A stretch of DNA of 64,000 nt, taken from contig NZ_PXXX01000011.1 in the NCBI RefSeq assembly GCF_003367505.1, forward strand, positions 285,476 through 349,475, given 5' to 3'. Source of the DNA: Lysinibacillus capsici (GTDB lineage: Bacteria > Bacillota > Bacilli > Bacillales_A > Planococcaceae). This document shows, piece by piece, positions 40,859-49,015 of the stretch (positions within the stretch are counted from its first letter, which is position 1; each line of letters starts with the position of its first letter). The notes under the pieces were generated by a model. It was not told where the DNA came from and made no database searches. It saw only the letters and a program-made list of their open reading frames with translations. Both the position numbers and the translations under genes were made by a program.

Positions 40859-41177
40859 TGGAGGAGACTGGAATAGTTCATAAGACATTTTTCTTACTTT
40901 ATCGTATATTGTTTATTTTGTAATCGTACTTTTCTTAACTTATTGTATCCAATGGGTGACTGTGCTTTTTATGGGAGGTATTCGATTTACAGCTGCAGAA
41001 AGTTATCCAGGGGATTTGAGTAGTATTTCTTTAGTTATATGGAGCTTCTTATTTTCTTGCATTCATTTTGTTATTTTAACAATGTATTTATTTCTTCATC
41101 ATTTAGTGTTGTCTCTCTTTAAAATTAGGTTTCAAAGCAAGATAGCATTTTTGTTTAATACTTTTGTGACTGTTTAA
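40859..41177 (+). pseudogene. small membrane protein, frameshifted
   Basis: A strong ribosome site (GGAGGAGA, 40859) is followed by ATA where a start is expected, then VHKTFFLLYRILFIL and a stop. The neighbouring frame carries on as FVIVLFLTYCIQWVTVLFMG then GIRFTAAESYPGDLSSISLV to a stop at 41177. Together they make a three-helix membrane protein of about 95 residues broken by one frameshift and a lost start. The last 73 codons alone (ATG or GTG near 40956) are unlikely to be a gene. Confidence 0.5.
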
Positions 41178-41316
41178 TTTTCTATTACTTAAAATCATTT
41201 TTATAGTACGTATCAGCAAGATAACTCGTTACTTATGAATAATACTACTCTTTAGGATCAATATTACAGGTGTGTCTCTACAATCTCTAGACACCAAGTA
41301 TTTAAATCTCAATGGA

Positions 41317-41487
41317 TTACTTTCTCTTGGATATTGTTACAGGGAGAGTGGCAACCATTAATATTAACCCTAGATAGAGAGGATATTTTAAACATTCATT
41401 CGTTAAATACCCCAATAAATAAGGCATACCTATTAAGGCCATTACTACTCCAATTACAAACAAACCCATTTCAATTTTTCTAATCAT
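41317..41487 (-). CDS. small membrane protein, 56 aa
   Basis: 56 residues from ATG 41487 with AGGAG upstream. Two membrane helices (MGLFVIGVVMALIGMPYLLG, about 7-26; YLGLILMVATLPVTIS, about 38-53) and basic ends (MIRKIE, SKRK). A compact, plausible gene too short for usual length cut-offs. Function unknown. Confidence 0.6.
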   Translation of the reverse strand: MIRKIEMGLFVIGVVMALIGMPYLLGYLTNECLKYPLYLGLILMVATLPVTISKRK

Positions 41488-41605
41488 ATTTTTCTCCTAT
41501 CCCTTAACATTTCTTATTCATTTCTCCCTACAACCAGAGAAGCTTAATCTAAGAAGCTTCTTTAAAATAAAAGACACCCCTCAGAAATAAGGAATGTCTA
41601 ACTTT

Positions 41606-41974
41606 TTATCTATACACATCTAACAGATTTAACAAATATCTTTCTAATTCATTAATCGCAAACAAAACTTCCTTATGAAGTCTATCCTCGACGACGCTAT
41701 CATCATTAAAGACCTCTAAGTATTTATTCACTTCTACAAAGAATTTTTCATACTCCTGTAAAAACTTATCAATCGTTTGATCACCAGGTGTTACAGATAA
41801 ATAAATTGTTTTAAATAAATTAAAATCACTATACGCATTACTTAAAAAATAGATAGCCAGTATTCTATCGCTATTAATATACAATTTCACAAAAGATAGA
41901 TTTTGCTTCAATTTTTTCAATGCATTGATAAGATTGTTCGTTTGCTTCAACATATTTGCCGTATTACTATACAT
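41606..41974 (-). CDS. hypothetical helical protein, 122 aa
   Basis: 122 residues from ATG 41974 with GGAGGTGAT upstream; the longer frame to 42037 lacks a site. Entirely helical, without signal or membrane segment (NNLINALKKLKQNLSFVKLY; DKFLQEYEKFFVEVNKYLEV). It resembles small cytosolic helical-bundle proteins but no family is recognised. Confidence 0.6.
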   Translation of the reverse strand: MYSNTANMLKQTNNLINALKKLKQNLSFVKLYINSDRILAIYFLSNAYSDFNLFKTIYLSVTPGDQTIDKFLQEYEKFFVEVNKYLEVFNDDSVVEDRLHKEVLFAINELERYLLNLLDVYR

Positions 41975-42069
41975 CTGATAATCACCTCCATCTTTATAAT
42001 AAGCAGAAAACCAACAAATTGGAATAATTTTCTGCAAATTACTAGCTGAAAACTTCCTTTACAATACAA

Positions 42070-42444
42070 TTAAGTCGAAATATTAATTAATAATGCTAAA
42101 TGTATGACAGAAAGGACCCCCATTGGATAAATAATGGATCTTGAAAAGCTATTTTTAAATTCATTTCGAGGATGCCTTTCAAAAAATAAATGCAGGATTG
42201 CATGAATGATAAAGAATAGATCAAGGACCCAAAAAATGATGGTTTGATACTGACTGAAAAGTAAGGAAAGGATTAATACGTATAGAAACAGGTGAATAAA
42301 AGTGAATACTTTATAAGCCTTTGAATCTTCCATATCTTTAAGTATTATAAACAATCGCCACTCAGAGCATCTTATTGCATCCATTTCGTGCAAAAGAAAT
42401 AAAGAAAAGTTAAATAAAAAAAGAACGAGTAATAAATCAGGCAT
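42070..42444 (-). CDS. membrane protein, DUF6713-like, 124 aa
   Basis: 124 residues from ATG 42444 with TAGGAGG upstream. Four membrane helices. The motif FLLHEMDAIRCSEWR (about 16-30) is what suggests DUF6713, a small membrane family often with this HEMDAI sequence. The histidine and acidic residues could be catalytic or metal-binding. Function unknown. Confidence 0.6.
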   Translation of the reverse strand: MPDLLLVLFLFNFSLFLLHEMDAIRCSEWRLFIILKDMEDSKAYKVFTFIHLFLYVLILSLLFSQYQTIIFWVLDLFFIIHAILHLFFERHPRNEFKNSFSRSIIYPMGVLSVIHLALLINIST

Positions 42445-42719
42445 ATAAAACCTCCTACAGACTATATACCAAATATTACTATAAAACAACTTTCGAAATA
42501 CTAAGTAAACATGCCTAAATATGTCGATTTGTAGGCATATGGAGGCTTTCATTCTTTCCCTTATATTAAGCAACATAACCTTTTTACTTCATTCATTTTT
42601 GCATAAAGACATTTAAATCCATCTTACATTCAGCTCCCAATGAAATTTTATCAAGTGCACCATTCTAAAATTGTCCACTTTCCTTGAGTAATCTTCTAGA
42701 AGTAAACAAAAGCACACAA

Positions 42720-43325
42720 TCAGAAGACTTTTCGTTGATAAATACTATGTGTAATCCCCCAAGAAATAATATAGATTAGCATAATAAAAAACGTCGCCCC
42801 TGTATATAAAACCGTAACGGATGTATTATCAACAAAATCAATAATTGTTGTTAAGTGTTCATTCATATACAATGCAATTGGTCGTGAAATCCAAGTTAAG
42901 AGGATAAAGCTAATAAGTATAACCGTTGTAATATAACCCTGTTTAAATATCTGAAATAATGGGAAGGTAAGCGCAGCAAATAGTAAGAATAAGCCACTAC
43001 CAATGGCAATGTCAGATACCGTAAAATGTTTATTGAAAGCTAGCAGCGCTAGACTTGTAACACCTATGGATAAAATCATATAGACAATCGCTCCAAGATA
43101 GCGGGATGCGATAATTTCTGTACGTGTGTATGGCAAGGAGTTTAATAATATATTCGTCTCAACTTTTTCATCGTATGCATACGTGTTAAAGGGAATAAAA
43201 ATACTGGCGACCAGAAAAATTAAAACGGGTGGTGCCCCCAACAAAATAAAAACTAAGATAAAAGGAATAAAAAGCAATAGCTGCCTTTTCTGTAGTATGA
43301 CATCGCGTTTAATTAAGTTAAGCAT
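42720..43325 (-). CDS. ABC-2 type transporter permease
   Basis: 201 residues from ATG 43325 with AAAGGAGG eight bases upstream. Six membrane helices and the ABC2_membrane_5-like pattern, with ILLNSLPYTRTEIIASRYLG (about 61-80) typical of that family. It overlaps the ATPase gene by 8 bp, so both form one transporter. Such GntR/ATPase/permease sets in Bacillus respond to cell-wall antibiotics or export peptides. Substrate unknown. Confidence 0.8.
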   Translation of the reverse strand: MLNLIKRDVILQKRQLLLFIPFILVFILLGAPPVLIFLVASIFIPFNTYAYDEKVETNILLNSLPYTRTEIIASRYLGAIVYMILSIGVTSLALLAFNKHFTVSDIAIGSGLFLLFAALTFPLFQIFKQGYITTVILISFILLTWISRPIALYMNEHLTTIIDFVDNTSVTVLYTGATFFIMLIYIISWGITHSIYQRKVF

Positions 43326-44184
43326 GATGGATGCCTCCTTTAAAGTAATACATGATATCTTCCAGAGAGGCACGTTCAATAATAACTGTGTCTCCAAAAA
43401 TATTTTTCGCTGCTTTAATATTATCCGTTAATGCTTCAAATCCTGTGGATGCACGATGAACATGAACAAATGCTTTTTCAGTGTCTCTATCAAGTAGATT
43501 CAACTCACCTTTAACGAGCGCATAGTTTTCAGCTACATCGTGTATAGATTGATTAAATACTAATTCCCCTTTCTGTATAAAAGCTATGTAATCTGCGATA
43601 CGATCTAAATCAGTTGTAATGTGCGTAGAAAAGAAAATAGTGCGATTGCCATCAACCATTAATTCCTGTAATAGATCTAACAGCTCCCGTCTAAAAATGG
43701 GATCTAATCCTGCTGTCGGCTCATCCATAATGATTAGCTCTGCCTGATGTGAGAGGGCTATTGCTAATGAAGCCTTCATTTGCATCCCTTTAGAAAATGT
43801 TTTTATTGCTTTGTTAAGTGGTAATTCGAATTGTTCTACGTATTGATAAAATATTGTATCGTCCCAGCGTTTGTAAGCAGGTGCAACTATACGTTTTATA
43901 TCTTTTAAGTTCAACCCTTCAAAAAATATATTGCCATCGTATACAAACCCAATGCGCTGCTTAATCTCCTTCTCATGCGTCTTGTAGTCTAATCCGAAAA
44001 GCTTTACTTCTCCAGCATCTGGCCTTAATAGATTCATCATCGTTTTTATCGTTGTAGACTTACCAGCTCCATTTGCTCCAATGAAACCCGTTACAAAGCC
44101 TCGCTTTACCTGTAAATTTATATGATTTACGGAAAAGCCCTTGAACCTCTTTGTGACATTCTTTAATTCGACTACATTTTCCAT
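43318..44184 (-). CDS. ABC transporter ATP-binding protein
   Basis: 288 residues from ATG 44184 (GAGGAG eight bases upstream; GTG 44193 is the alternative). Walker A GANGAGKST (about 35-43), signature FSKGMQMK and Walker B LIIMDEPTAGLD (about 148-159) are all present, plus the H-loop FSTHI. It is the ATPase of the transporter, between the GntR regulator (7 bp upstream) and the permease (8 bp overlap). Confidence 0.92.
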   Translation of the reverse strand: MENVVELKNVTKRFKGFSVNHINLQVKRGFVTGFIGANGAGKSTTIKTMMNLLRPDAGEVKLFGLDYKTHEKEIKQRIGFVYDGNIFFEGLNLKDIKRIVAPAYKRWDDTIFYQYVEQFELPLNKAIKTFSKGMQMKASLAIALSHQAELIIMDEPTAGLDPIFRRELLDLLQELMVDGNRTIFFSTHITTDLDRIADYIAFIQKGELVFNQSIHDVAENYALVKGELNLLDRDTEKAFVHVHRASTGFEALTDNIKAAKNIFGDTVIIERASLEDIMYYFKGGIHHA

Positions 44185-44189
44185 CCCTT

Positions 44190-44561
44190 TCACTCCTCGT
44201 ATAAAATCTTCAATAATTCCTTTAACTCATCAAGTGACAGGCCTATTTCTCTGCTATTCGCAATGACCGCACTTAGCTGTTCCTCAATAACCTTCAGCTT
44301 CTTTTCCCGTATAACCTCCAAATTTTGCTCCGCTACAAAAGATCCTTTACCAACAATGGAATAGATAAAGCCCGCCTTCTCCAATTCTTCATAAGCGCGT
44401 TTTGTCGTTATTACACTAATTTGTAAATCCTTTGCGAGGTTACGCATGGAGGGTATTGCTGTGCCCTCCTGTAGTTCACCTGCTAAAATAAGTGATTTAA
44501 TTTGATTCGTAATTTGTTCATAAATTGGCTCCTTTGAACTGTTCGAAATAATTATTTGCAT
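44190..44561 (-). CDS. GntR-family regulator, YtrA-type
   Basis: 123 residues: a GntR winged helix (PIYEQITNQIKSLILAGELQ then AIPSMRNLAKDLQISVITTK, about 12-55) and only a short C-terminal helical dimerisation segment, as in the YtrA subgroup that regulates ABC transporter operons. It is second in a four-gene operon and likely represses the promoter ahead of it. Effector unknown. Confidence 0.88.
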   Translation of the reverse strand: MQIIISNSSKEPIYEQITNQIKSLILAGELQEGTAIPSMRNLAKDLQISVITTKRAYEELEKAGFIYSIVGKGSFVAEQNLEVIREKKLKVIEEQLSAVIANSREIGLSLDELKELLKILYEE

Positions 44562-44576
44562 GCCAATCCCTCTTCT

Positions 44577-44882
44577 TTATTTTTTTGAGAATATCGTTGA
44601 AATAATATTCCCTAGTGCTGCAATCAGTATAGCAATAACATGGATTGTGATGAACATATTAAAAAAAGGAAAGGAATAAGGCGTTATCCATTCGGTGAAA
44701 AGCCTCGAATCCAAAATCCATCTTCCCATTCTGGCAACTAAATTATTACTATCGTTCATGTTCGGCTCAAGAGCAGTGCCATCGACCGCGATAAAGATCA
44801 ATTGAACAATTAAAAATATACCAATAGTGATGATCCATCGTTTTAACAGATTACTTTCATCCGCTTTTTCAGTGCCTATCAC
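44577..44882 (-). CDS. YfzA-like membrane protein
   Basis: 101 residues with two membrane helices (about 15-35 and 75-95) and the conserved middle FIAVDGTALEPN...LFTEWITPYSFPFFN, as in Bacillus YfzA. The start is GTG with GGGGGAA eight bases upstream. It is the first gene of the operon with GntR, ATPase and permease, 15 bp ahead of the GntR gene. Role unknown; a link to the transporter is suggested by position only. Confidence 0.7.
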   Translation of the reverse strand: MIGTEKADESNLLKRWIITIGIFLIVQLIFIAVDGTALEPNMNDSNNLVARMGRWILDSRLFTEWITPYSFPFFNMFITIHVIAILIAALGNIISTIFSKK

Positions 44883-44913
44883 TTAAACAATTCCCCCACA
44901 AATTTATTATATT

Positions 44914-44944
44914 GTATATATACTATATAAACATTATATACACA
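44914..44944 (-). promoter_or_regulatory. AT-rich dyad, likely GntR/YtrA operator
   Basis: On the minus strand TGTGTATA and GTATATATAC form an imperfect dyad at 44914-44944; GTATATATAC is itself a perfect palindrome (44914-44923). A TATAAT follows (about 44905-44910). It lies just upstream of a GntR-controlled operon. Confidence 0.45.
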
Positions 44945-45028
44945 AATAAAAAATTTGTTCAACCACTTTTTTTAAAAAGGAAATTTTATACCATGAAAAG
45001 ATCTATGACATTCAAATACAAAGAAGGA

Positions 45029-45059
45029 GCCTGTTTTGATAGCTATTATCAAAACAGGC
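45029..45059. repeat. 13-bp perfect hairpin
   Basis: GCCTGTTTTGATA (45029-45041) pairs perfectly with 45047-45059 around a five-base loop. No T-run follows. It falls in a 62-codon plus-strand frame (from ATG 44993) that I do not accept as a gene. Confidence 0.6.
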
Positions 45060-45134
45060 CCCTATTAACAACTTGCCATTCATTGTGTCTTGTCATTCAA
45101 ATATGTTCATTCTACAGTTGCAATCTGATAATTT

Positions 45135-45216
45135 ATGATATAATGAATCATCTGACTAAATTGGCAAGACAATGGCTGTAGCGTGTGACGACGCTGCGGC
45201 TTTTTCTTTGTTTTTT
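45135..45216 (+). ncRNA. possible short RNA with extended -10 promoter and terminator
   Basis: TGATATAAT (45136-45144) is an extended -10. About 30 bases on, GCTGTAGCGT (45175-45184) pairs with ACGCTGCGGC (45191-45200), followed by TTTTTCTTTGTTTTTT. A transcript of roughly 55-60 bases is implied, with no coding room. It points into the convergent MBL gene. The terminator may instead be a relic of an upstream gene. Confidence 0.35.
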
Positions 45217-45226
45217 CCTTACGTGA

Positions 45227-46072
45227 TTAATTTAAATACTTACCCTGCTTGGGTAGTGCGATTTGTTCAAAATCATCGACTAGTTTTTTTAAGTTGCTTG
45301 TCAGTTCTTCGCCCTTCATAGGTAATCCGTGCCCTGTGATGGCAACTGAAGGTTTTAGTATTGCTAATTTTTCGATAGATGCTCGAGCAGCCAGCCAATC
45401 TGTTGTAAAATATTGAGGGGGACCACTGATTTCTTTTGTCTGCGTAATCACCTTATAAAGAGATTCTTGTTTGACCGTAACAAATGCATCTCCAGCAATA
45501 AGCACCTTATCCTTCTCACGGAATAAAGATATATGCCCTGGTGAATGGCCTGGCGTATGAATCCATCGGAAACCTGCCATAAATGGAACACTACCATCAG
45601 AAGGTAAAACTTTGAGGTTACCACCTAAATTTATAGCTTCATTTGGAAAAATAGGTGACATTTTAGCAACCAAGCCGTTATTTACCGTTGGATCAGGCTC
45701 GGGATAATTTTGTTTTCCAGATAAAAAGGGTATTTCCAATGTATGCGCATAGACAGGAACATCCCACCGCTCTATTAATTCTATGATTCCTCCGACATGA
45801 TCAAAATGACCGTGAGTCAGTATGATTGCCTTCGGTCGAGCCTTAGAACCATAACGTTCTTCAACAACTGAAATGATCTCATCCGCACTTTTGGGCATCC
45901 CCGCATCTATTAGCACAAAATCTTTCATCTGCGGTTCACCATAAAGTACAATATTTACAATTTGAATCGTGTATTGATATAAATCAGGTAATATGTCTAT
46001 ACCTACACCGCTTCCAACAGAAGTTGCTGGGATAAATTTATAATCTTCCCCGTAATTCAAATTCTTGTCCAT
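45227..46072 (-). CDS. metallo-beta-lactamase-fold hydrolase
   Basis: 281 residues. The metal-binding motif THGHFDHVGG (about 86-95) is followed by HTPGHSPGH (about 173-181), GDAF (about 194-197) and GHGLPM (about 247-252), the full set of MBL metal ligands. These enzymes include glyoxalase II, lactonases and thioesterases; the substrate is not evident. Alone in its transcription unit. Confidence 0.85.
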   Translation of the reverse strand: MDKNLNYGEDYKFIPATSVGSGVGIDILPDLYQYTIQIVNIVLYGEPQMKDFVLIDAGMPKSADEIISVVEERYGSKARPKAIILTHGHFDHVGGIIELIERWDVPVYAHTLEIPFLSGKQNYPEPDPTVNNGLVAKMSPIFPNEAINLGGNLKVLPSDGSVPFMAGFRWIHTPGHSPGHISLFREKDKVLIAGDAFVTVKQESLYKVITQTKEISGPPQYFTTDWLAARASIEKLAILKPSVAITGHGLPMKGEELTSNLKKLVDDFEQIALPKQGKYLN

Positions 46073-46164
46073 TTTAAATCATCTTCTTTCAATTAAGTCA
46101 TTGGAGGTTCAAGCATAAACTATATGGAAATGCCACAACCATTGATGATGGCATACTTACCTTC

Positions 46165-46302
46165 TTATTTCTTTTCTTTTTTATTGAAGGGCTGTTCTTT
46201 CTGTTGCTCTTGTTGCTCTTTTACTGCTTCTAATTCTTCAGGATTAAATTCCATTGCTATTTCTTCTTGCTCTACTTCATTCTTTTGCTTTTCTTTTGTC
46301 AA
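46165..46302 (-). CDS. small highly charged protein, 45 aa
   Basis: 45 residues from TTG 46302, with GGAGGTGAG six bases upstream, a near-perfect ribosome site. More than half the residues are Glu, Lys or Gln (TKEKQKNEVEQEEIA, LEAVKEQQEQQKEQPF, KKEKK). No membrane segment. It resembles the short charged proteins of the sporulation programme, but no named family is recognised. Confidence 0.55.
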   Translation of the reverse strand: MTKEKQKNEVEQEEIAMEFNPEELEAVKEQQEQQKEQPFNKKEKK

Positions 46303-46574
46303 AACACTCACCTCCAATATGCTTTAAAGTGGCCTTTCTTAAGAAAATCTATACTTTTCACTTTTTCAAAGCTACATTAAACGTATAACTAAACAAAAAA
46401 CATCCATTCTATAAGTGCGTAGTGTTTCACTACTTAAAGAGCTGCAGAGATTTCTTTCTCTGTGGCTTCTTTTAATTTTTACATTAAAAATTTTATTAAA
46501 AGTGAATTTTACTTATTTTTTCAGCCATACTAACATGGCTTTAATGGCGAAAAATAAGAAAAGGATGTGTACAG

Positions 46575-47084
46575 ATGGGTATTCTTGGTGGAAATCCAAA
46601 AGATGAACCGTTGCATTATGGTGAGGTATTTAGTGTTTGGTCGGGTTTAATTGCAGACTATGGCATGATTTCTGGCTATCAAACGTTTTATAATCATGCT
46701 GGTGATGAAGATCTTAAAAAAATTATTGAAGATATCATCGAAACATGCAGGGAAGAAGTAAAGCAATTAGAAAAAATTCTAAAAACAAACGGGATTGCAC
46801 TACCTCCTGCATCACCCGAGAGACCTGTAGCAAGACTGGAAGATATTCCTCCAGGTGCAAAGTTTAATGATCCAGAAATAAGCGCTGCCCTAAGTGCTGA
46901 CCTAGCAGCTGGATTAGTTGCATGTAGTCAGGCAATGGGTACTTCTACTCGTGAAGATATCGCATTAATGTTTGGGCAATTCCATATGGCTAAAGCTCAA
47001 CTTGGTGCAAAGCTTTTACGTTTAAACAAAAATAAAGGCTGGCTTGTACCACCACCATTACATGTTAATTATCCTGAAAAATAA
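46575..47084 (+). CDS. DUF3231 protein
   Basis: 169 residues, mostly helical, with the features of DUF3231 (four-helix bundle proteins of Bacillus spores): an N-terminal LHYGEVFSVWSGLIADYGMI, a Pro-rich middle (IALPPASPERPVARLEDIPP) and a C-terminal FGQFHMAKAQLGAKLLRL. Longer relatives carry two copies of the domain; this has one. AAAGGATG precedes the ATG. A role in the spore coat or interior is a family inference. Confidence 0.75.
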   Translation: MGILGGNPKDEPLHYGEVFSVWSGLIADYGMISGYQTFYNHAGDEDLKKIIEDIIETCREEVKQLEKILKTNGIALPPASPERPVARLEDIPPGAKFNDPEISAALSADLAAGLVACSQAMGTSTREDIALMFGQFHMAKAQLGAKLLRLNKNKGWLVPPPLHVNYPEK

Positions 47085-47408
47085 AGATTCCCTTAATTTA
47101 GTACTGTACTCATTGACACGTAATCAGAAATTTCGAGGCACTTTAGGGGTAGATTGAACACAGTCCTGGCCTGAAAGATAAAATATTTTTAGCTGTAGCG
47201 TTTGTAGACGCTGCAGCTTTTCGAATGTATAAATAGACTATAATTGTATCGCACATTTCAACACACTTCATAGGCTGTGACGTTGGTTGACCATCATAGT
47301 CTTATTTTTATTTTAAAGGCAATAAACTATGCACAATGAGTTAACTTTTCATATAAATAGTAGTGTTAAGCTAATCTAGTTTAACATGTACCTCCCGAAT
47401 TGTTACTT
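47085..47408. other. intergenic region with a terminator
   Basis: Holds the terminator at 47191-47222. No gene or ribosome site is apparent in the rest. Confidence 0.4.
47191..47222 (+). terminator. terminator, sister of the one at 45175
   Basis: AGCTGTAGCG (47191-47200) pairs with CGCTGCAGCT (47209-47218) with one G-U pair, followed by TTTT. The stem is almost the same as that at 45175-45200, so one terminator sequence occurs twice within 2 kb. Confidence 0.65.
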
Positions 47409-47440
47409 AGGGTCACTTTCAGCCGAGTGACCCTTAAATA
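47409..47440 (+). terminator. terminator-like hairpin
   Basis: GGGTCACT pairs with AGTGACCC (47426-47433), then AT-rich sequence. It lies about 100 bases before the YjcZ gene and has no obvious gene upstream. Confidence 0.5.
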
Positions 47441-47538
47441 TTTATTCATTTATATAAACTTCGTTTTAAAGGAGATTATTTTGCCTGAAGCTTTCTATAC
47501 TTTACATATTCTAGATTTTCGAAAGGAGGGACTTTCAT

Positions 47539-47655
47539 ATGGAATATGAAGTTTACGGTTCAAACTATGGCAAGCATGATAATTTATCATTCGCTCTAAT
47601 TGTTGTCCTCTTTATTCTATTAATTATTGCTGGTGCTACTTTCTTATATCATTAA
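47539..47655 (+). CDS. YjcZ-family sporulation peptide, 38 aa
   Basis: 38 residues from ATG 47539 with GGAGGG eight bases upstream. A Gly/Tyr/Asn-rich N-terminus leads to one hydrophobic helix (FALIVVLFILLIIAGATF), the pattern of YjcZ-type peptides of Bacillus sporulation. Too short for a usual length cut-off. It is closed by a good terminator. Confidence 0.75.
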   Translation: MEYEVYGSNYGKHDNLSFALIVVLFILLIIAGATFLYH

Positions 47656-47696
47656 TAATTACCTTCTATTATCCTCAAATATTCATGCTATGATCA

Positions 47697-47729
47697 AAGG
47701 GTCGTCTTCCACCCTGGTGACCCTTTTTT
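47697..47729 (+). terminator. terminator of the YjcZ gene
   Basis: AAGGGTC (47697-47703) pairs with GACCCTT (47719-47725), followed by T-run. Confidence 0.7.
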
Positions 47730-47854
47730 ACTACTTACTTTGTTGCATAGAAGAATGTATGTAGGAAGTTTGTTGCTTAGTGTACTAATCTAATAAACAG
47801 TTCATAGAATATATCAAGCATAATTTGGGCTATAAATAACAAAGGAGAATGCCT

Positions 47855-48253
47855 ATGAGCATTGATTTTATTACACTTGCCCCAACAGTCATGCAGGTGT
47901 TTAAAGCAGGAGATGCAAATCCCAAAAAAGTAAAGCGCATCGTTTATGGACAAGCTACCTCTGATGCAAATGGAATAGCCACATTATATTTTACAGACAA
48001 TGCATTAGCGAATGGCAATGCTCTTTTATCTACTATTGACTATGCAGTGGCAAGTGTATACTCGACAAATCCAACGATAAACTTAAGACCGAGAGTTCAA
48101 ATGAGAGAGAAGAATATTAGTGGGAAATATGTCTCTGCTAATATTACAAATATTAGTGGTGTGACAGTATTGGGAATTAATGTATTAGGATCGGAAAATC
48201 CAGTAAGTGGCGTGATTGTAGATTTTATGATTTTAGGTAGTTTTGATTTGTAA
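47855..48253 (+). CDS. hypothetical beta-rich protein, 132 aa
   Basis: 132 residues from ATG 47855 with AAAGGAG upstream; the ATG at 47849 is too close to that site. Beta-strand-rich with no signal or membrane segment (GIATLYFTDNALANGNALLS; YVSANITNISGVTVLGINVL). The look is of a phage or spore-surface structural protein, but no family is recognised. It ends the accessory region. Confidence 0.55.
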   Translation: MSIDFITLAPTVMQVFKAGDANPKKVKRIVYGQATSDANGIATLYFTDNALANGNALLSTIDYAVASVYSTNPTINLRPRVQMREKNISGKYVSANITNISGVTVLGINVLGSENPVSGVIVDFMILGSFDL

Positions 48254-48368
48254 ACAGATCATACTGAACAAACTCCCTCGTACATTCTTCTTGGTAAAAC
48301 CTCATATCCTCACTTCTTTCATCGAGAATAGGCAAGGAACAAATGTATTTTGATTTGAAATGTAATGA

Positions 48369-48409
48369 GAAAAAAAATAAAGACAAAGTCGAAAAAATCG
48401 ACTTTGTCT
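48369..48409 (-). terminator. terminator of the cold-shock gene
   Basis: A 12-bp perfect stem (AGACAAAGTCGA, 48381-48392, with 48398-48409) is followed by a T-rich tract on the minus strand. Confidence 0.85.
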
Positions 48410-48452
48410 ACTGAAACCACTCTATTTAAGAATGTTTTTCTTCATTTAAAAA

Positions 48453-48653
48453 TTAAAGTTTAACGATGTTAGCAGCTTGTGGTCCACGTTGACCTTCTTC
48501 AACTGTGAATTCAACTTTTTGACCTTCTTCAAGTGATTTGAAACCTTCACCTTGGATAGCTGAGAAGTGAGCGAATACGTCTTGTCCGCCTTCTACTTCG
48601 ATGAAACCAAAACCTTTTTCTGCGTTAAACCATTTTACTGTACCTTGTGTCAT
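48453..48653 (-). CDS. csp: cold-shock protein (CspA family)
   Basis: 66 residues, one cold-shock domain with RNP1 (KGFGFIEV, about 13-20) and RNP2 (DVFAHFS, about 25-31). It is a single-stranded nucleic acid binder that acts as an RNA chaperone. GGAGGTC precedes the ATG. The 5' leader is about 150 bases and holds a large hairpin with a U-run; see the separate entry. Confidence 0.96.
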   Translation of the reverse strand: MTQGTVKWFNAEKGFGFIEVEGGQDVFAHFSAIQGEGFKSLEEGQKVEFTVEEGQRGPQAANIVKL

Positions 48654-48702
48654 TTAAATGACCTCCAATAATGTTATTAAATAAAATCATACTACTTCCA
48701 AA

Positions 48703-48766
48703 GAAAAAAATTCACATATTACAAAAAGTAACTAACAAAACACGATTACTCTTTGTAATATGTGAA
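48703..48766 (-). promoter_or_regulatory. terminator-like hairpin in the cold-shock leader
   Basis: TTCACATATTACAAA (48711-48725) is the exact reverse complement of 48752-48766 (15 bp), and the minus strand continues into seven U (48704-48710). It lies between the csp promoter and its start, 50 bases before the start, so it could attenuate transcription or sense temperature. Confidence 0.7.
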
Positions 48767-48806
48767 TTTATTATTTCTTTAAGAAAGATTCTATTACATA
48801 CAGTAT

Positions 48807-48835
48807 ATGATAAAAAATCGTATTAGTCCAGTGAA
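48807..48835 (-). promoter_or_regulatory. putative csp promoter
   Basis: On the minus strand TTCACT (48830-48835) and TATCAT (48807-48812) are 17 bp apart. It would start the transcript about 150 bases before the csp start, ahead of the leader hairpin. Confidence 0.45.
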
Positions 48836-49015
48836 AAGTGAATTTTTTTATCAATGAAGGCTAAAACCTGCACGTACAACCATTTTTAAAGGTTAAAATT
48901 AGTCATTTCACCGCCATTAAGTAGCTAGAGGCAATTGTTTTTGTATTTCAATAGCGACATTCCTTCCCCTCATTAATCCGTATATTTTTTGAAGCTGAAT
49001 ATTACATTTTAGGAC

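Noticed and set aside
44993..45181. 62-codon plus-strand frame across the 13-bp hairpin
   Set aside because: Composition is not protein-like, and the frame contains a strong hairpin; a ribosome site exists but is weak evidence.
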